Shown here: positions 11,501-24,414 of the stretch, piece by piece
Layout of the letters: each line of letters opens with the position of its first letter
Position numbering within the stretch: position 1 is the first letter of the stretch
Assembly: GCF_029227915.1 (NCBI RefSeq)
Contig: NC_079875.1
Location: forward strand, 12,709,001 to 12,769,000
From: Hydractinia symbiolongicarpus
Taxonomy: Eukaryota > Cnidaria > Hydrozoa > Anthoathecata > Hydractiniidae
DNA length: 60,000 bases
Direction of reading: 5' to 3'
Notes under the pieces: generated by a model
Databases searched by the model: none
Seen by the model: the letters and a program-made list of their open reading frames with translations, nothing else
What the model was told of the DNA's origin: nothing
Translations under genes and position numbers: made by a program

Positions 11501-14500
11501 CGTTTTTTAAGGTTCAGAGTAAACGAGGCAAACCTGTTTATAGTCTCGCTTAATCTGACTCCCGGTTAACATAACTGCTTATCCATACGGCAAGCCTTCT
11601 TATACACGGGCTAAAATGCGATACCTTTGACACAAGTATTAAACTTTGATGTTTTGTCATTGATTTAGGTAGAGATACAAGAATTAAGGTGTTTTCACTT
11701 TCTTGCGACGTCACAGGACATCTCTGTTTATCCATTATCAGGATAAAATACCGCTGATAACCACGATTAAGAATCTATGCAGAAACGCGCCATCTTGTAA
11801 TTTTTTCATTAGAACAATTAATCTTTCATAATCACCCAATAGGATTTCATCAAATATGGTTGACATTGCTATGGTTTCGGCGCGTGCCACTGTGATTTAA
11901 TTATTCTTATGCATTATCTTTGATGGATGCTGACACAAAGCCAACAAATAGATTTTGAATTAATCTACCAATCTAATCTTAAGATTTACTGAGCGATTGT
12001 TTTAAAGAAGTGTGTATCTAATTGGGTGCAAAAAAATAGACAAATTAAAATTCCGTGTTTGTCTAAGAGCCAATTTAACTTAACGCCTTTAGGACGCAAA
12101 AAGACAAAAATGAAATTTTGATAAATTGATACTCCCACGAACAGTTGCCGTATAAACATTCTAAAGAGCCTATTACCTGCATCTAGTACCCATCTGGAAC
12201 TCTTCAGTATCTGTTTCACTGCACTCGTTGGCAATGGAATCAGATGTATATAACAAGCTGTCTTTCACATGAGTTGGTTTCGAGCAAGTCACGTAACAAT
12301 GGGCATTTGACTTTCTCCAAGTACCATCTGCTTGACATAATAAGTTTGTATCTGAACCTGCCAGTTTTGCGTTCGATTGGCATTTATATGAGCAAGTGTG
12401 ACCATAGGTAGTTCCTAAGCAACCTACAAAAACAATACACACTGTTTTTATTTTCTGTGTCTTGTTAATACGAAAACCTCCTAATAATTAGTGCGTAGAA
12501 TATGTTTCCATTGAAAGCCCCCTCCCCAACATATTACCCTACCCACCCCAACCTTTAAAACAACCCCTGCCCTTAAAAACATCACTCCTAATCAGAACTG
12601 ATAAGCAGAATGTAATAATTTTTATTATTGTTTATTGCTAGACGCGACAAAAAGAATGCCATACATTCCAGTGGTTATTTTTAGTCTATCTGTATTTGCA
12701 AATCAAAGATCTTAAGGTCATGTGTTTACATGGTAAAGGGAGCTTCCACGCACGACGACCTACCTAAAAATTATACCCTCATCTGACAGTTAATTTGGTT
12801 ACCGGAAATGTCAGAGTATATCTTGACATGCACCTTATAAAAATCGCTCCTGTCAGAATTAAAACCTAGCGTAAGATTCATTGATTTAAGTAAATGCCCA
12901 GGGCGTTTATTTGGTCATTGGCGGTAACCTGCTAGTCAATCTAGCTAAAATAGAGCATTGTAGTATTATGGGTATTTTATGGGTATGTTAATAAAAAATT
13001 ATTTATAAGCACCTACTAGCAATAGCATGTCGTAAATTAGGTATCCCACAATCCACTGGAGTACACGTCGATCCCTTCATCCATTTTCCAGCATCGCAAT
13101 GAGCTTTAAAATTGTCTCGTGGTAAGTAACCATGGTGACAGGTGACGTAACAATGATCACCGTCGTTATTTCCAGTACAATTTAGTTTAGCATGCGCCAT
13201 TTTAAACGGGGCGCACGCTAGAACTTCCGAATTATATAATCGACATTTCTTTGTTCGGGGATCATACAATTCATTGTGTTTGCATTTATGATAGTACTGG
13301 GTGTCTGCCGTCCTTAAAGCTATTCCGGATATACCGATACTAGCGGCACTTGCATTGAATTTAATACGAACGCCCACAGTCTTAAAAACAGGTTGCGTCA
13401 TGTCGTGCATTACATGCACCGACATCGGGTTATTTTTGCAACTGACGGACGTCTCTTTGTTTGTAGCTTTGTGATATGCTCCAGTTGTATCCTTTAATTC
13501 TATCTCAATCCATGTGTTACGCTGGCTTTCATACGCTTTGCCATCGGAAGCTAAGTAAATGATCACTGCTGCTGCAATAACTTCGTTTTTGTATGAAGCT
13601 TCGATCCAGTAATCGGTCAGTCCTGTTTTAACGCATGGTCTCCAAGCTTTTTTTGTATTTATTTCTTCGAATGAAGAAACGCATTTCTGAAAAATGCATA
13701 CAATGCTATCAAACTATATTTTTCCCTATTTATTCAATTATTTTACATTAAGGCTTGTTTCTATTTAACTGCAATTTCCTTAACAGCGCGATTACACACG
13801 CGGTAACAAAAAAAGCACTTATGAGATTTTTTAGGCTTTAGCAGAAAATGCAGTCAAATGGAAACGAGCCTTTAGAGGCCCTATTGAGAGAAAGAGGTAT
13901 TGTTATTACTGTTAGCATAAGTCTAAGTGTAAACATGCCCTTGTAGCAAAGAGGCAATAGCGAAATTAGACAAATGTAATTTATTCTTGCACGCAGAAAA
14001 CAAGAAGATTATTTTAGGTCGCAATATTAGATTAGAACAGAAACAGTTTTAGACTTATAATCCCAACGGAGGAGTGCAAATCAAAGTTTAAACAGAGAAG
14101 TACAAAACAAAGTTCAATATATTCATTTAACACGAACCAAGTTTAAGCATGGCTTTCCTTCAATGACAGTCTCTGGACACGTGAAATCGGATTGTCCTTT
14201 TTGACCAATTACTCTGCTCGCCCATTGGTCTGTAAATCCAAACGGTGCGTAGAATCCACAATCATGATTACTCTTTCCTTTCTCGAAGTGTTCGCAAATA
14301 CCTAGAACAGTGAACCAATACATTACAAAGCACTTTGAATTCGTGGTTGTGACAAGTTAGTTCCCAGGAATTACTGCTAAAAGTTAGTTCCCAGGAATTA
14401 CTGTTACAAGTTAGAAATTCCTGGGAACTGTTGCAAGTTAGTTCCCAGGAATTTAATGTAACAGTTTACTTCCCAGGAATTGCCTTTACAATTTAGTTTC

Positions 14501-17500
14501 TAGACAGTAATGTTGCAAGTTAGTTCCTTGGAAGTAATGTAACAATTTAGTTCCCAAGACGTTATTTCACAATTTGAGGAGTGTGAAGGTTTAACCTTGA
14601 ATAATTAAGTTTAATAGAACTAAGAAAATACTCTATCCTACCGTCCTGATCATATTTGTAGCACAGACTCGGTTCATGCTGACAGTTAAACACGGCTTCC
14701 ATCTTACAGCTGATACTGCATCCGTCCCCATTTCTAACGTTTGCATCGTCGCACTCCTCGCCAAGTGATTTTTCAACAACACCATCTCCACAATAACCAG
14801 ATGTTAACTCAAACAACAAAGGGAGGGAGAGGGAGCTTTTATATTTCCCCGATTGTACTTGAATTTGGTACTGATATTTCTTTTCGCGTACGATTTCACT
14901 AAAAATATATATATATAAACACTATAAAAACTTCAGCCTCGTCCCTGGGACTTCTTTTATCTTTTCTGACACTGAAACGGCTACCTTTAGGTGAACTTAC
15001 CTGGAAACGAGGTTGTACAAATCCGACATATAATAATAAAACTATAGGCAGCGAAGCAATATTTGACTTACTTATCTCTAAACCTCACACCAGTAACTCT
15101 CTTGAACTGCGAATCTGCGAATCCTGGTGATCGGTAGACATTATATCCAATTCTTAATTTACGACATTTTTTGCAATACACATGCTCTTTCACGGATGTT
15201 AATTGTACGGCATCGATAGCTGCAATGTTATCCGTTGACGTCAACAAGTATATTCTCACTTTTGCGATAAGTTTCAAAGACGTTATCTGTTTGGAATATG
15301 GTACGTTACATTGTGTTGATGCTGGACCTAGCGGTTTAAAAAAAATAAGTAAATAATAAAGTATGGTTTCCCGCGTAAACACTTTCCTAACTTGTGCCCA
15401 GGACCTATTACTTCATACTAACGGCGAACAGCTCTTTCTCATATTTTCTTTGGTGTAACAATGTTTCTCTCGAGTTTTAAATGAAATAAACCAAACAAAA
15501 TTTAGTCTAACTTTTTTCTTAGGAAGTGTTACTATAAAGAAACTCGTAAGAGGGAAATGCCGACATGTCGTCTATTGGCTATAACTCATAATCACTCAAA
15601 TTTGACATATTAAAATAGAGCTCCATATCGATGAGAACTAAATATGCCACCTGTCACCTGTCACAACCTCGTCCCCAGGGTCTTGTGGCCCCTGAGCCGT
15701 TATTACGTTGCCACCTGTCAGTGTTCTGGTTCGCTTAGGTTGCGGTAGCATTTGGCCAGAAATCAATTTTAAAGAAATTGTCAACGAAAAACAATGGAAA
15801 TTTCGAGTGTTTTTAAAAATTACTGCGGTGTCTTAGGGTTAGTATATCTTCTTTACAGAATTCCTTTTCTTGGTACGTCCTAGATTAGACATACCTACAC
15901 ACGGGAAAAGGGAACGAAGGGAATTTAGGCCTTAACTAGAGTATAATAAATATAAAAAAGTCGTACAGGATTACACACAAACATAAAAAAGATGAAATAT
16001 AGTGTCACCTAGGGAAGTGGATGTCGTGTCTGGATGAACGAGTTGTATGTCTTTAATCGAGTCTTTTGAGTTATACGTCACCCATATTTTAATACCAGTC
16101 GCTACAACTATCTTTTCAAACGAAACCTCTAACATGCAATCTTTTGTACCACATCCATTCACTGGAGACCAGGCTTGGGTTGTCTCTGCAATTGTGCAAG
16201 TATCCACAACATCTGGTGGCCCCACGGCTTTACCTGACCTGTAATTAGGTTGAGTGATGTCCTGTGGTGAGTAAGCGTGAGAGGCATATTGCTTTAATGT
16301 GTTTTCACTAGGATTACATCTATGGCACCCATGTTTGACATATTCGTTTCCAAAACCTATTGGTGGCATCCATGTTAATTGCACCTATAAGTAAATAAAA
16401 CTCAGAAGTAACTTCATCATCACCTTCCTATGGGCATATAGTAGTCAGGGATGCAGTATTGTAATAAATAAAATATAGGTTCCATTTTGAAATAGCATTG
16501 TGGAAAATATTTTAGAACTATAGAAAACCAGAGAAATTAAGAATACTTTATTGTTTTTTAAGTTAGGCTGCGCATGCGTAATATAATATGTGACCTCAAA
16601 CTTTCGGCTAACTTTTATACCGATGACAATATAAAAAAATGTTCTTTTCGAAAAAAAAAATTTAATTAGAAATTAAAAGTTAATAAGCTTTTTATCTTAA
16701 TCTTTTTAGCGTTATTCCAGGCTTCAATTTTTTTTTTAATTAGAATACGTAATTTAATTAACTAAAAAAAACATAGCGTTCTCTTGTTAACAGATGTCAA
16801 AGACATTATGCGTTGGATGTTACCAATGAGGGTTTTTCGAATAGGAGTCCAGTGCATTTCATGCTCCCATTAGAGCTACGAAAGCCGTGTAAGCGCAGCA
16901 ATCGCCCTGTCAGACAACAGCGTAACATATTAATTCTATTTCCATGCTGAACGCTCTAAGCTAAAAGGAATTATTCGCATTTTTATAGCTTCTGGTACGA
17001 CTTGGCCGAGGATTAAACACACAGCCTTCAATACTGGCAGAGAACGCTTTATTACAAGGTCACCATCTGGCTTGTTCATGGAAAATCAGGGATGCAAAAT
17101 ATAAAAGCATAAAATGTAAAATCATAAATTACCTGAGTAGGACTTGAATTTAAAACACGCGGTTGAAGCGGTATTATAGAAGGTTCGTTTGTGTCGACTC
17201 CCCATTGTTGGTACATAAGATCAATATAGCAATGCATTCTAGCTTGTTGTTGAAGCGTGAACTGGTTTGGACATAACCCTAAAAAGAAGATATTTTCACA
17301 GCTTTGGGTTGATTTCATATGTGTTGGAAACTGAGTTTAAATGATAACCTGCATCCCAAGCCGAACCCGATACTGTAAATGCCTTTCCTAAATTTTATAA
17401 ATGAGACATTTAACAACACATCTGTTTTTGTTTACCATATGTCGAATATCTAAAATAACATCACTTATGATGATTTTTGAGTAGGGCGCTCATCTGTTGA

Positions 17501-19583
17501 TCCCAAACCATTCCTACTGCGCTAGTAAAGAATTTAGTTCTTATATTTATATTCCTGTTCTAAACAAGTCCATATAATACAAAATTGTTTTAAACAATAT
17601 CAAAGGTAATTAACAAAAAATTCGCTGATTTACAGCCTTGTATGACACTATGTCAAACATAACCATAGTACACTTTTTGCCATATTGTTTTAAACCAGGA
17701 ATTTAAAAATAAAAACTAAATTGTGAAATTTTTAAAAAGGTTTGCATACCTTTGGTATACCCCATAAAGTTTCGGTATGGAGTATTTTTATACTTTTGAT
17801 TGCCACATTTAGACTCACTAATAACTTCATCTCTACAAAACAAGTTAGTAGGTGTCGGGTTCGTATCTTCACACAAGTCCCCATGTACCATTGAAGGTTT
17901 TCTTTCAGCGCATGCGTCGTCACAACGTAATTCACTCACTCCCTTGTGTACATGCCATAAACCCAAGACGTGCCCTATTTCATGAATAATATCGTTTACT
18001 GCACCCTGTGGAGAAGATCTGAAGTTTTTAAAATTCATAGTTATACCCCCCATTAAGCCGTAAACGTCTTGTAGCCAGGGAAAAGTTGCTTTTCCCAGCA
18101 TGTCTTCTCGGAGTTTGACAGGAATCAAATTTAAATACTGTTTGTTGGATAAATTAATCTCTTCTTTTAATTCTCTCTCTGTTATAAAGGCTCTGTTGGG
18201 TGACGATTTATCAAAACAAGTTTCGGATATGTTTGTGTTTCTAGCCAGTGGGTTGCAGCAATCGCCTCCATCCCAATCATCTGATTTGTTACCAGTCCTT
18301 AAAATTTTATTGCACTCCCGATTACATACGTTGTTTCTAAGTTGAGTACTTGTGTTGCATTTTAAAGCACAATCTGGCTCCTCTGTCTTTATTTTGCACT
18401 GGTCTCGTTCGTTCTCGCAATAAGCGTAACATTTGAGAACAACAGTTTTGTTACGAAGTTTCGTATTTCTAACCAGGTGGGAAGATCCTTTCCAAGTGAT
18501 GTTATAACGTTCAAACACTTTATTAATCTCCAAGTGTTTTTGCGAGATTTCTTGTCTCGATAAAATAGGATCGCTACCGTCGTCATTTGCGATATTTATA
18601 ATTCGATACCGTAACGTTTTCCGTTTTAAAAATAAATCGGGATGTCCGGCGTAATTACGAATTATTTCCGGGTTATCACATATCATTTCGCCACATTCTG
18701 GAACCTGAACTTCGATATTATGAACGTCTTCCGTAAATTTATTCACTAACAACTTCGGTAATTTTCCGGTAACGCCGTAATAATCTGTCTCGTTACTGTT
18801 ACTAAACATAAAATCTTCATACAACAAAAGGTTTTGGGTATTTTGTTTATTTTTATCTGTTCTAACACTACGAAAAATATCTTCATGTGTCTTAGCTACA
18901 TTCCAAACCCCTAACTTATCAACACTGCCACGAAATGAAGTGTGTTTGAGAGACGTACCTCCGACTTCAAGTGATGTGCATTTATGAAATATATTTGATA
19001 AAAATGGTCCACTTTGCCCATGACTCGCACCAACTTTGGCTTGATTAATATATAACTCCATGCGTTTCCCATCATACACTGCTGCCACGTGGACCCATGT
19101 ATGAATTTTAATTGGCTCATGGGACACCAAAACGGTCTTCTTTTTACCAATTTCTGTCTGTAAACTGAAAAACACTTTCATATTTTTTTTGTCTACACTA
19201 TCATGAACGCCGATCATAACAGCCACAACGTCGAACACGGTACAATGATTAAAGATTACCAAAATTGGTGCTTGATTGATTTGCCCTCCCTCGAGGTTTA
19301 CCCAGCATTCAATTGTAAAATTGTCTAAGTTGAAAGTAAGGTTGTTATAACGAATAATTTCATCACCTGAAAAATACGCAAAACGATTGTCTTTCGTTTC
19401 ACTGCTGTAGTTATCTGTCTCAAGCATTAGATCGTTTAAATGCTCATTGCGTATGTCTCGTCTTAATCTATTATGATTCTTCTCGATACAACTCGATTCA
19501 CCACGCGTTGCAAAAATAACGTAAAACTTTGTCACGACTTGGATATATATTATCAGCGTTAAAAGAACATAAATTTTGATCAT
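8592..19583 (-). CDS. PAPPA-like: Pappalysin (PAPP-A-like) secreted metzincin metalloprotease, complete, 11 exons
   Basis: Exons, 5' to 3' on the minus strand: 19583-17750, 17278-17133, 16384-16009, 15327-15072, 14898-14642, 14301-14138, 13686-13017, 12423-12177, 10498-10273, 9704-9504, 8942-8592 (TAG). All phases agree and give 1,575 residues, close to human PAPP-A. Order: signal peptide (~1-25), RLRR basic site at 39-42 (possible furin site), LamG-like domain (~67-250), Lin12/Notch repeat ending DDWDGGDCC, zinc site [11 protein letters not shown] at 534-544, Met-turn NFMGYT with Met 607, then [14 protein letters not shown], typical of pappalysins. Middle exons carry GPPDV, YCGDG and GEECDD. 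About five sushi/CCP modules follow, then a last LNR (CRYDGGDCC) and a charged tail. Vertebrate pappalysins cleave IGF-binding proteins; the substrate here is unknown. A Met 30 bases upstream (19613) is an alternative start; 19583 directly precedes the hydrophobic signal. The 13017 donor was chosen over 13013 on phase. Confidence 0.93.
10060..10104. repeat. Short inverted repeat in a pappalysin intron
   Basis: AACCTCATCAC at the left and GTGATGAGGTT at the right form an 11-base stem around a ~23-base loop. It resembles, but differs from, the CCTCGTCCC foldback family. Confidence 0.45.
11138..11207. mobile_element. Foldback element with CCTTGTCCCCAGGG ends
   Basis: The left end CCTTGTCCCCAGGG is opposed by CCCTGTGGACGAGG at the right, about 65 bp apart. 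It lies in the large intron between 10498 and 12177, which otherwise shows nothing recognisable. Confidence 0.5.
14346..14575 (+). repeat. ~28-bp minisatellite in a pappalysin intron
   Basis: The block AAGTTAGTTCCCAGGAATTA is repeated about eight times with decay to the right and variable spacing. One unit appears inverted (AAATTCCTGGGAACT). It is non-coding and intronic. Confidence 0.75.
14936..15016. mobile_element. Foldback element with CCTCGTCCCTGGG ends
   Basis: CCTCGTCCCTGGG at the left pairs with CCTGGAAACGAGG at the right. It fills most of the ~170-bp intron between the 15072 and 14898 exon edges, so the intron may be largely transposon-derived. Confidence 0.5.
15661..15707. mobile_element. 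Half of a CCTCGTCCCCAGGG foldback element
   Basis: ACCTCGTCCCCAGGG followed by TTGTGGCCCCTGAGCCGTTA matches the right half of the element at 7853-7954 on the opposite strand. A partner end is not evident nearby. Confidence 0.45.
17750..19583 (-). CDS. PAPPA-like: Pappalysin exon 1: signal peptide, LamG-like, LNR and catalytic domain
   Basis: One 1.83-kb exon holds the whole N-terminal half, including the extended zinc-binding motif [11 protein letters not shown], while the rest of the gene is in ten small exons. The donor at 17750 falls just after the Met-turn (MGYTK, phase 1), so the Met-turn and the zinc site are encoded together. Several N-x-S/T sequons and paired Cys residues fit an extracellular protein. 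Confidence 0.93.
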
Positions 19584-19633
19584 GCTGGACTGTGCAAAAG
19601 AAAAAATGAGCAAGCGATATAAAACCCTAGCAT

Positions 19634-19650
19634 GTTATATATATAGCTAT
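19634..19650 (-). promoter_or_regulatory. Possible TATA box upstream of the pappalysin start
   Basis: A TATATATA run lies about 55 bases upstream of the chosen start codon. In AT-rich DNA this may be chance. Confidence 0.25.
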
Positions 19651-22600
19651 GAATTATTCTCCGTTTCATTTTTATTCCATTTAAAGAAAAACCACCAATA
19701 GAATAAATCTTTTTACGCGATGAATGGTCCGAATAAGTTAAAACGAAATACGTCGTTTTAACCGTTATTGATTTCTTAAATAATGTATTTGATATGATGA
19801 AATCTTTAGAGTTGGTTATGCATAATAGCTATTTCTTCCACCATCCAGGTTTTAAACTTTTAATATATCCTAAACAAATGAAAAAATTTAAACAAACAGA
19901 ATTTAACTGAAATGCTGCTGCAAAATTTTATATAACTAGTAAACACAATCATAGATTTTAAAGTTTGAACTCCAATTTCTCAGGATGAATGAAAACTTCG
20001 GTTATAAAGTATTCTCCTAAAAGTCTTCTTCAACGTTTAAAAAATATATCAGAACGTTTCGCATTGTGTGAAAACCTTTGTTAGCTTCTACAAACACCAT
20101 AACGTCTTACATTACACCAAGGTTTCTCTGCAGTCCAACTTTAAAACAAAATGTGCAGGAGAGAAGCATGTTTGCCTCTGTCATCTTGTTGTCTCGATAA
20201 AAATATTAAGTGGTTCTGACTCTAATTTAATGAGGTCTAATTAATAAAAACAATTCAGAGATTTTCGTGTGTTTATTTACATAATAAAGGAAAGCTTAAC
20301 TTGTAATTGTTGCTTGCCACTAGATATATTGACAAAAATAGGATAAACTAAATTTAATTATTTGAACAAGCGAGTACAAGAAAACTTTTAAGTAGTATAA
20401 CTTCAATTTCCATTTCTTGTTTATTTTACTCAGTATTGCAGTATGCATTTGTCTGATTTTAAGATGTGAAAAGAAACCCTGGGTGATGAATTTTTATGTT
20501 TACTTTAAAATTTGCTTGTTGAGTGGTGGTTTTAAGGTCTTTTTAAGTGACCAAAATTATTAAGCTGTGTAAAGGGGTGTAAAAAGGGCAAGCTTAATAA
20601 AATAACTTCCTATAATATATTCCTATATTGGAATGAAATACCTTAAATTACAGTAATAATATACTTCAGTTTATAAATTTCTTTTTCTTCTGGCATATTT
20701 ATTTCACCTACTTATTATATTTTTTAAACTCTTGTCTGGAGACGCAAGCAGGACGAAGATTTAAACTTAAATAAACTTTTGCTGCTTTCATTGAGACAAA
20801 ATTCCAGGATAAGGAAAAACGCGATGTTACAAATCAACCAAAAAAAAAACCATTAGTACTAACATTGCATCATCATTGAACTATAAAGAATATAGACAGT
20901 ACAATTAAATGTACCATATATACCTGTCATTACAGAGGCATGAATTTATCAAAATTTAAGTCACGTAGTGCCAATTTTCTGTATGCGGTTTTGTCTCAGA
21001 AACCGAGCGGCCGACTGGTTAAGGTTTCTTAACAAATCTTTTAATTTATATACAAAAAATGATGAAATAATGCCACCGCTTTTTATTATTTTATTTATCA
21101 TCTAAAATAATGTCTGTTTCGTTAAAATCGTTAATTTTTAAGCAGTCTTACGATTTGCCAGAATAATATACTCGAATTTCATCCAATTCCTTTTTATAAT
21201 GATACCTAAATGTCATTTGAATGCAATAGATTGGTGTGGAAGGAATGTGTAAAAAAGGTTTCTTACTTATTCAAACTAGTCAAATTTTCTCATTTTTGGA
21301 AGGCAACTAGTTAAGTGATTTTTTAAAGAACATAGATTCGGGTAGCTGAATTACTAAAGCTATTAAAACATCCAAAATGGTACTTTAAGTGACCCAAAAC
21401 CCTACTGATGATTCAAATAGTAACCAACAGATTTATTATTTACTCTACCGACTTGAGTGATAACTTTATTCACTTTCTTTGAAAGTTAAATAATTCTAGC
21501 TGATTTCATGCAAATTTCTGTAGGTTTTTTTGTAAAAAGTTCTTTCTAAAGTTCTTTACAATAAATGTCTGTGTTATTTTTTGACCAATTTCATTTCTAG
21601 TACAGTGTACGATCTTTGTTCTTATAAATACAATCTCTGGCATAAATATTATAAATATTGCTTTTAAAATTTTCTGACCTAAAAAGTATCATTATTTAAA
21701 TACCTTATTCAAAATAGATAGTGTTTCTGGAAGAAAAAGGTTAATATGACAAAGTCTTTGAATTTTTTGATAATTAGTAACTTGTTTTAAGTTCTAAAAA
21801 TCAAAAGAAACTGTAATTGTGAGTACAGTATATTTTAAAAGAACGTAAGACACATTCAACATATCTAAAAAAAAAAAAAAATCTTTTCATAAACAAAACA
21901 TCATCAATATATATAATCCGATGAATAAACAATATAAATAGTATAAAAATAAATAATATAAATAAAGGCACTGAGAATTTTATGGATAGAGATATTCAGT
22001 GAGCATACATTACCGGTCCAAATTTCGTCAGTCTTAACCATTCAAGGCTTCAAATTCTACCACCTACTCACAATTTCGCCACTTCTTGAAAAAAATCTTA
22101 AATGATTTTTAGCATCGCTTTTGTGTCTATGTGATCAGCTATCTGACTGAAATAATTTTTAGGATTGTCTATATAACACTAACGAAAATTATCTAATGAC
22201 CCATATTAGTATCTAGTATAAGTGATAACAGAGGACACGTATATATTATCGATAAATGTCGATAATTATGGTATTTTTATGATGTTTATAAAGTGGATAA
22301 TTTTAATTTTTGTATATACCTGAAGATTATACTATGTAACAAAAAGCTTCGTCAAGAATAAAATATTTTATTACATACGTGTTTTAGTTATTAATGTTTT
22401 TATCTAGCACAACTTTCGTCTCCTTCATGAAAAGACTTTTCCGAGAAACACTTACACGCAAACAACATATACATGCATGAAACTTCAGAAAAACGTAGGT
22501 AACCGAATAAGTGTTGTATATAGGCTAAGATGCAAGTTCTTCTATCTAATCATTGAAACCGAACATATTGTTCTTGAACGTCATCTTTTAATTCGTATTC

Positions 22601-23144
22601 CTAATAAGATTAATTATAACTCGGAAAAAAAGGATTAGGAAAAATAATTGTAATTGTATTATCTGATGAACAAAAAACGTACATTTTTAATGATCAAAAT
22701 GGTTTATTTTTAGGCTGTAATGACAGGAACAGGAACATGGTATAGACAATCCTGTGATAACAAATTTTAAGGAGAGCCTTACGGATAAAGTTTTTATCAC
22801 AACTTCCAATTTTGTTTTCTTCAAGGGACGAGAGAAATACATGAAAGAAAGAACTTATTATGTCATCTAGAGTTGATTCAACAAATTTTATGATTTGGTA
22901 TTTTTCTCTTTTCCAAAAAAAAAAGCTCGATTTTAAGCACGCTTTACATGATGAGTTTAAAGGAACTGATTAAAAATAAATTATTTCGAATTGAACCATA
23001 ACAGGTTCTATTCAGAATAATTATTTAAAAAAACCGCCTGTAAATTTTGAGGTCAGTTTATTGGCTCTTTCCTTAGCTTGCGGCTTAGCGGGTTGTATAA
23101 GCTTGTTAAATTGTCGTCTGAGGTTTACGAAAAATAATGCTTGA

Positions 23145-23870
23145 TTAAGGCTAGTGAAAAAGAAACAGCTGGGTTGTCATCGATTTTGACGGTATTTTCC
23201 CAGTACCATATTCCTTGGTTTGTTAAGCAATTATAAGGTATTGTGCTTTCAGAACACACATTATCCGGCGTCCTTTGACTTTCTCCAGCGATATTCAGTT
23301 TCCTCCGTCCTTGATTAATGCTGAATTAAGGCTAGTGAGAAAGAAAAACAGCTGGGTTGTCTTCGATTTTGACGGTATTTTCCCAGTACCATATTCTTTG
23401 GTTTGTTAAGCAATTATAAGGTATTGTGCTTTCAGAACACACATTATCCGGCGTCCTTTGACTTTCTCCAGCGATATTCAGTTTCCTCCGTCCTTGATTA
23501 ATGCTGAATTAAGGCTAGTGAGAAAGAAAAACAGCTGGGTTGTCTTCGATTTTGACGGTATTTTCCCAGTACCATATTCTTTGGTTTGCTAAGCAATTAT
23601 AAGGTATTGTGCTTTCAGAACACACATTATCCGGCGTCCTTTGACTTTCTCCAGCGATATTCAGTTTCCTCCGTGCTTGATTAATGCTGAATTAGGGCTA
23701 GTGAGGAAGAAAAACAGCTGGGTTGTCTTCGATTTTGACGGTATTTTTCCAGTACCTTATTCTTTGGTTTGTTATTCAATTATAACGTATTGTGTTTTCA
23801 GACCACACTTTATCCGACGCCCTTTGACTTTCTTCAGCGACATTTAGTCTCCTCCGGTGTTTTTATCGAC
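23145..23870 (+). repeat. 183-bp tandem repeat, about four copies
   Basis: The landmark CCTTTGACTTTCTCCAGCGA recurs at about 23272, 23455 and 23638, with a diverged copy near 23820, giving a period of 183 bp. Adjacent landmarks (ACGGTATTTTCCCAGTACC and GAACACACATTATCCGGCG) recur in step. The middle copies are nearly identical and the last is the most diverged. No coding capacity is evident. Confidence 0.9.
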
Positions 23871-24342
23871 AAAGGGTTCGGAGTTATCGCAAATAACTGT
23901 TATAACTAACTAATCATAGTATTCCAAACATTAAATTCTGTCAGATATTTTGTTAGTTGACGGGCGTCTGTACAATGGTAGGTAAAGACATACTAGCTAT
24001 CTATTCTCCCATTTGTCATGATACAAAGTAAGCCATTAAACTTTAAAAATATTAGGTTGAAATATATCTAATAAGTATTTTTTTATAGTATACTTCATTA
24101 TTAATGAAACTCCTAAAACATGTGCAATAACAAAATTTATACAAAGAAATTATTAGCCGAATGCTAATATTTTTTAGAACCTTTGGATAAATGCTATTTT
24201 TATTTGGTATCAAGTTTCTTTTTTAACAGACGCCGTTTATTTGCTAAAATGTTGATCTATTTATGTTATAAATGTTGATCTATTTAAAAGAGGAATAAAC
24301 CGCAATCTTTTATCTTCAATTCACATACAGTTGCATAGGTGA

Positions 24343-24414
24343 AGCATTTTCTGGGTGGATTAGATAACTCAGTTATATAATACAACTGAATTATCTAATT
24401 AACCAGAAAATGCT
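24343..24414. repeat. Imperfect inverted repeat
   Basis: AGCATTTTCTGG at the left and CCAGAAAATGCT at the right, with inner arms TTAGATAA / TTATCTAA, give a ~72-base foldback with a few mismatches. It could be a tiny MITE. Confidence 0.6.

Noticed and set aside
13013-13016. Pappalysin donor at AGTAG|GTGC
   Set aside because: It breaks the frame with the exon starting 12423. The GT four bases earlier keeps phase and gives HAIASCLGTTYG, as expected for a CCP module.
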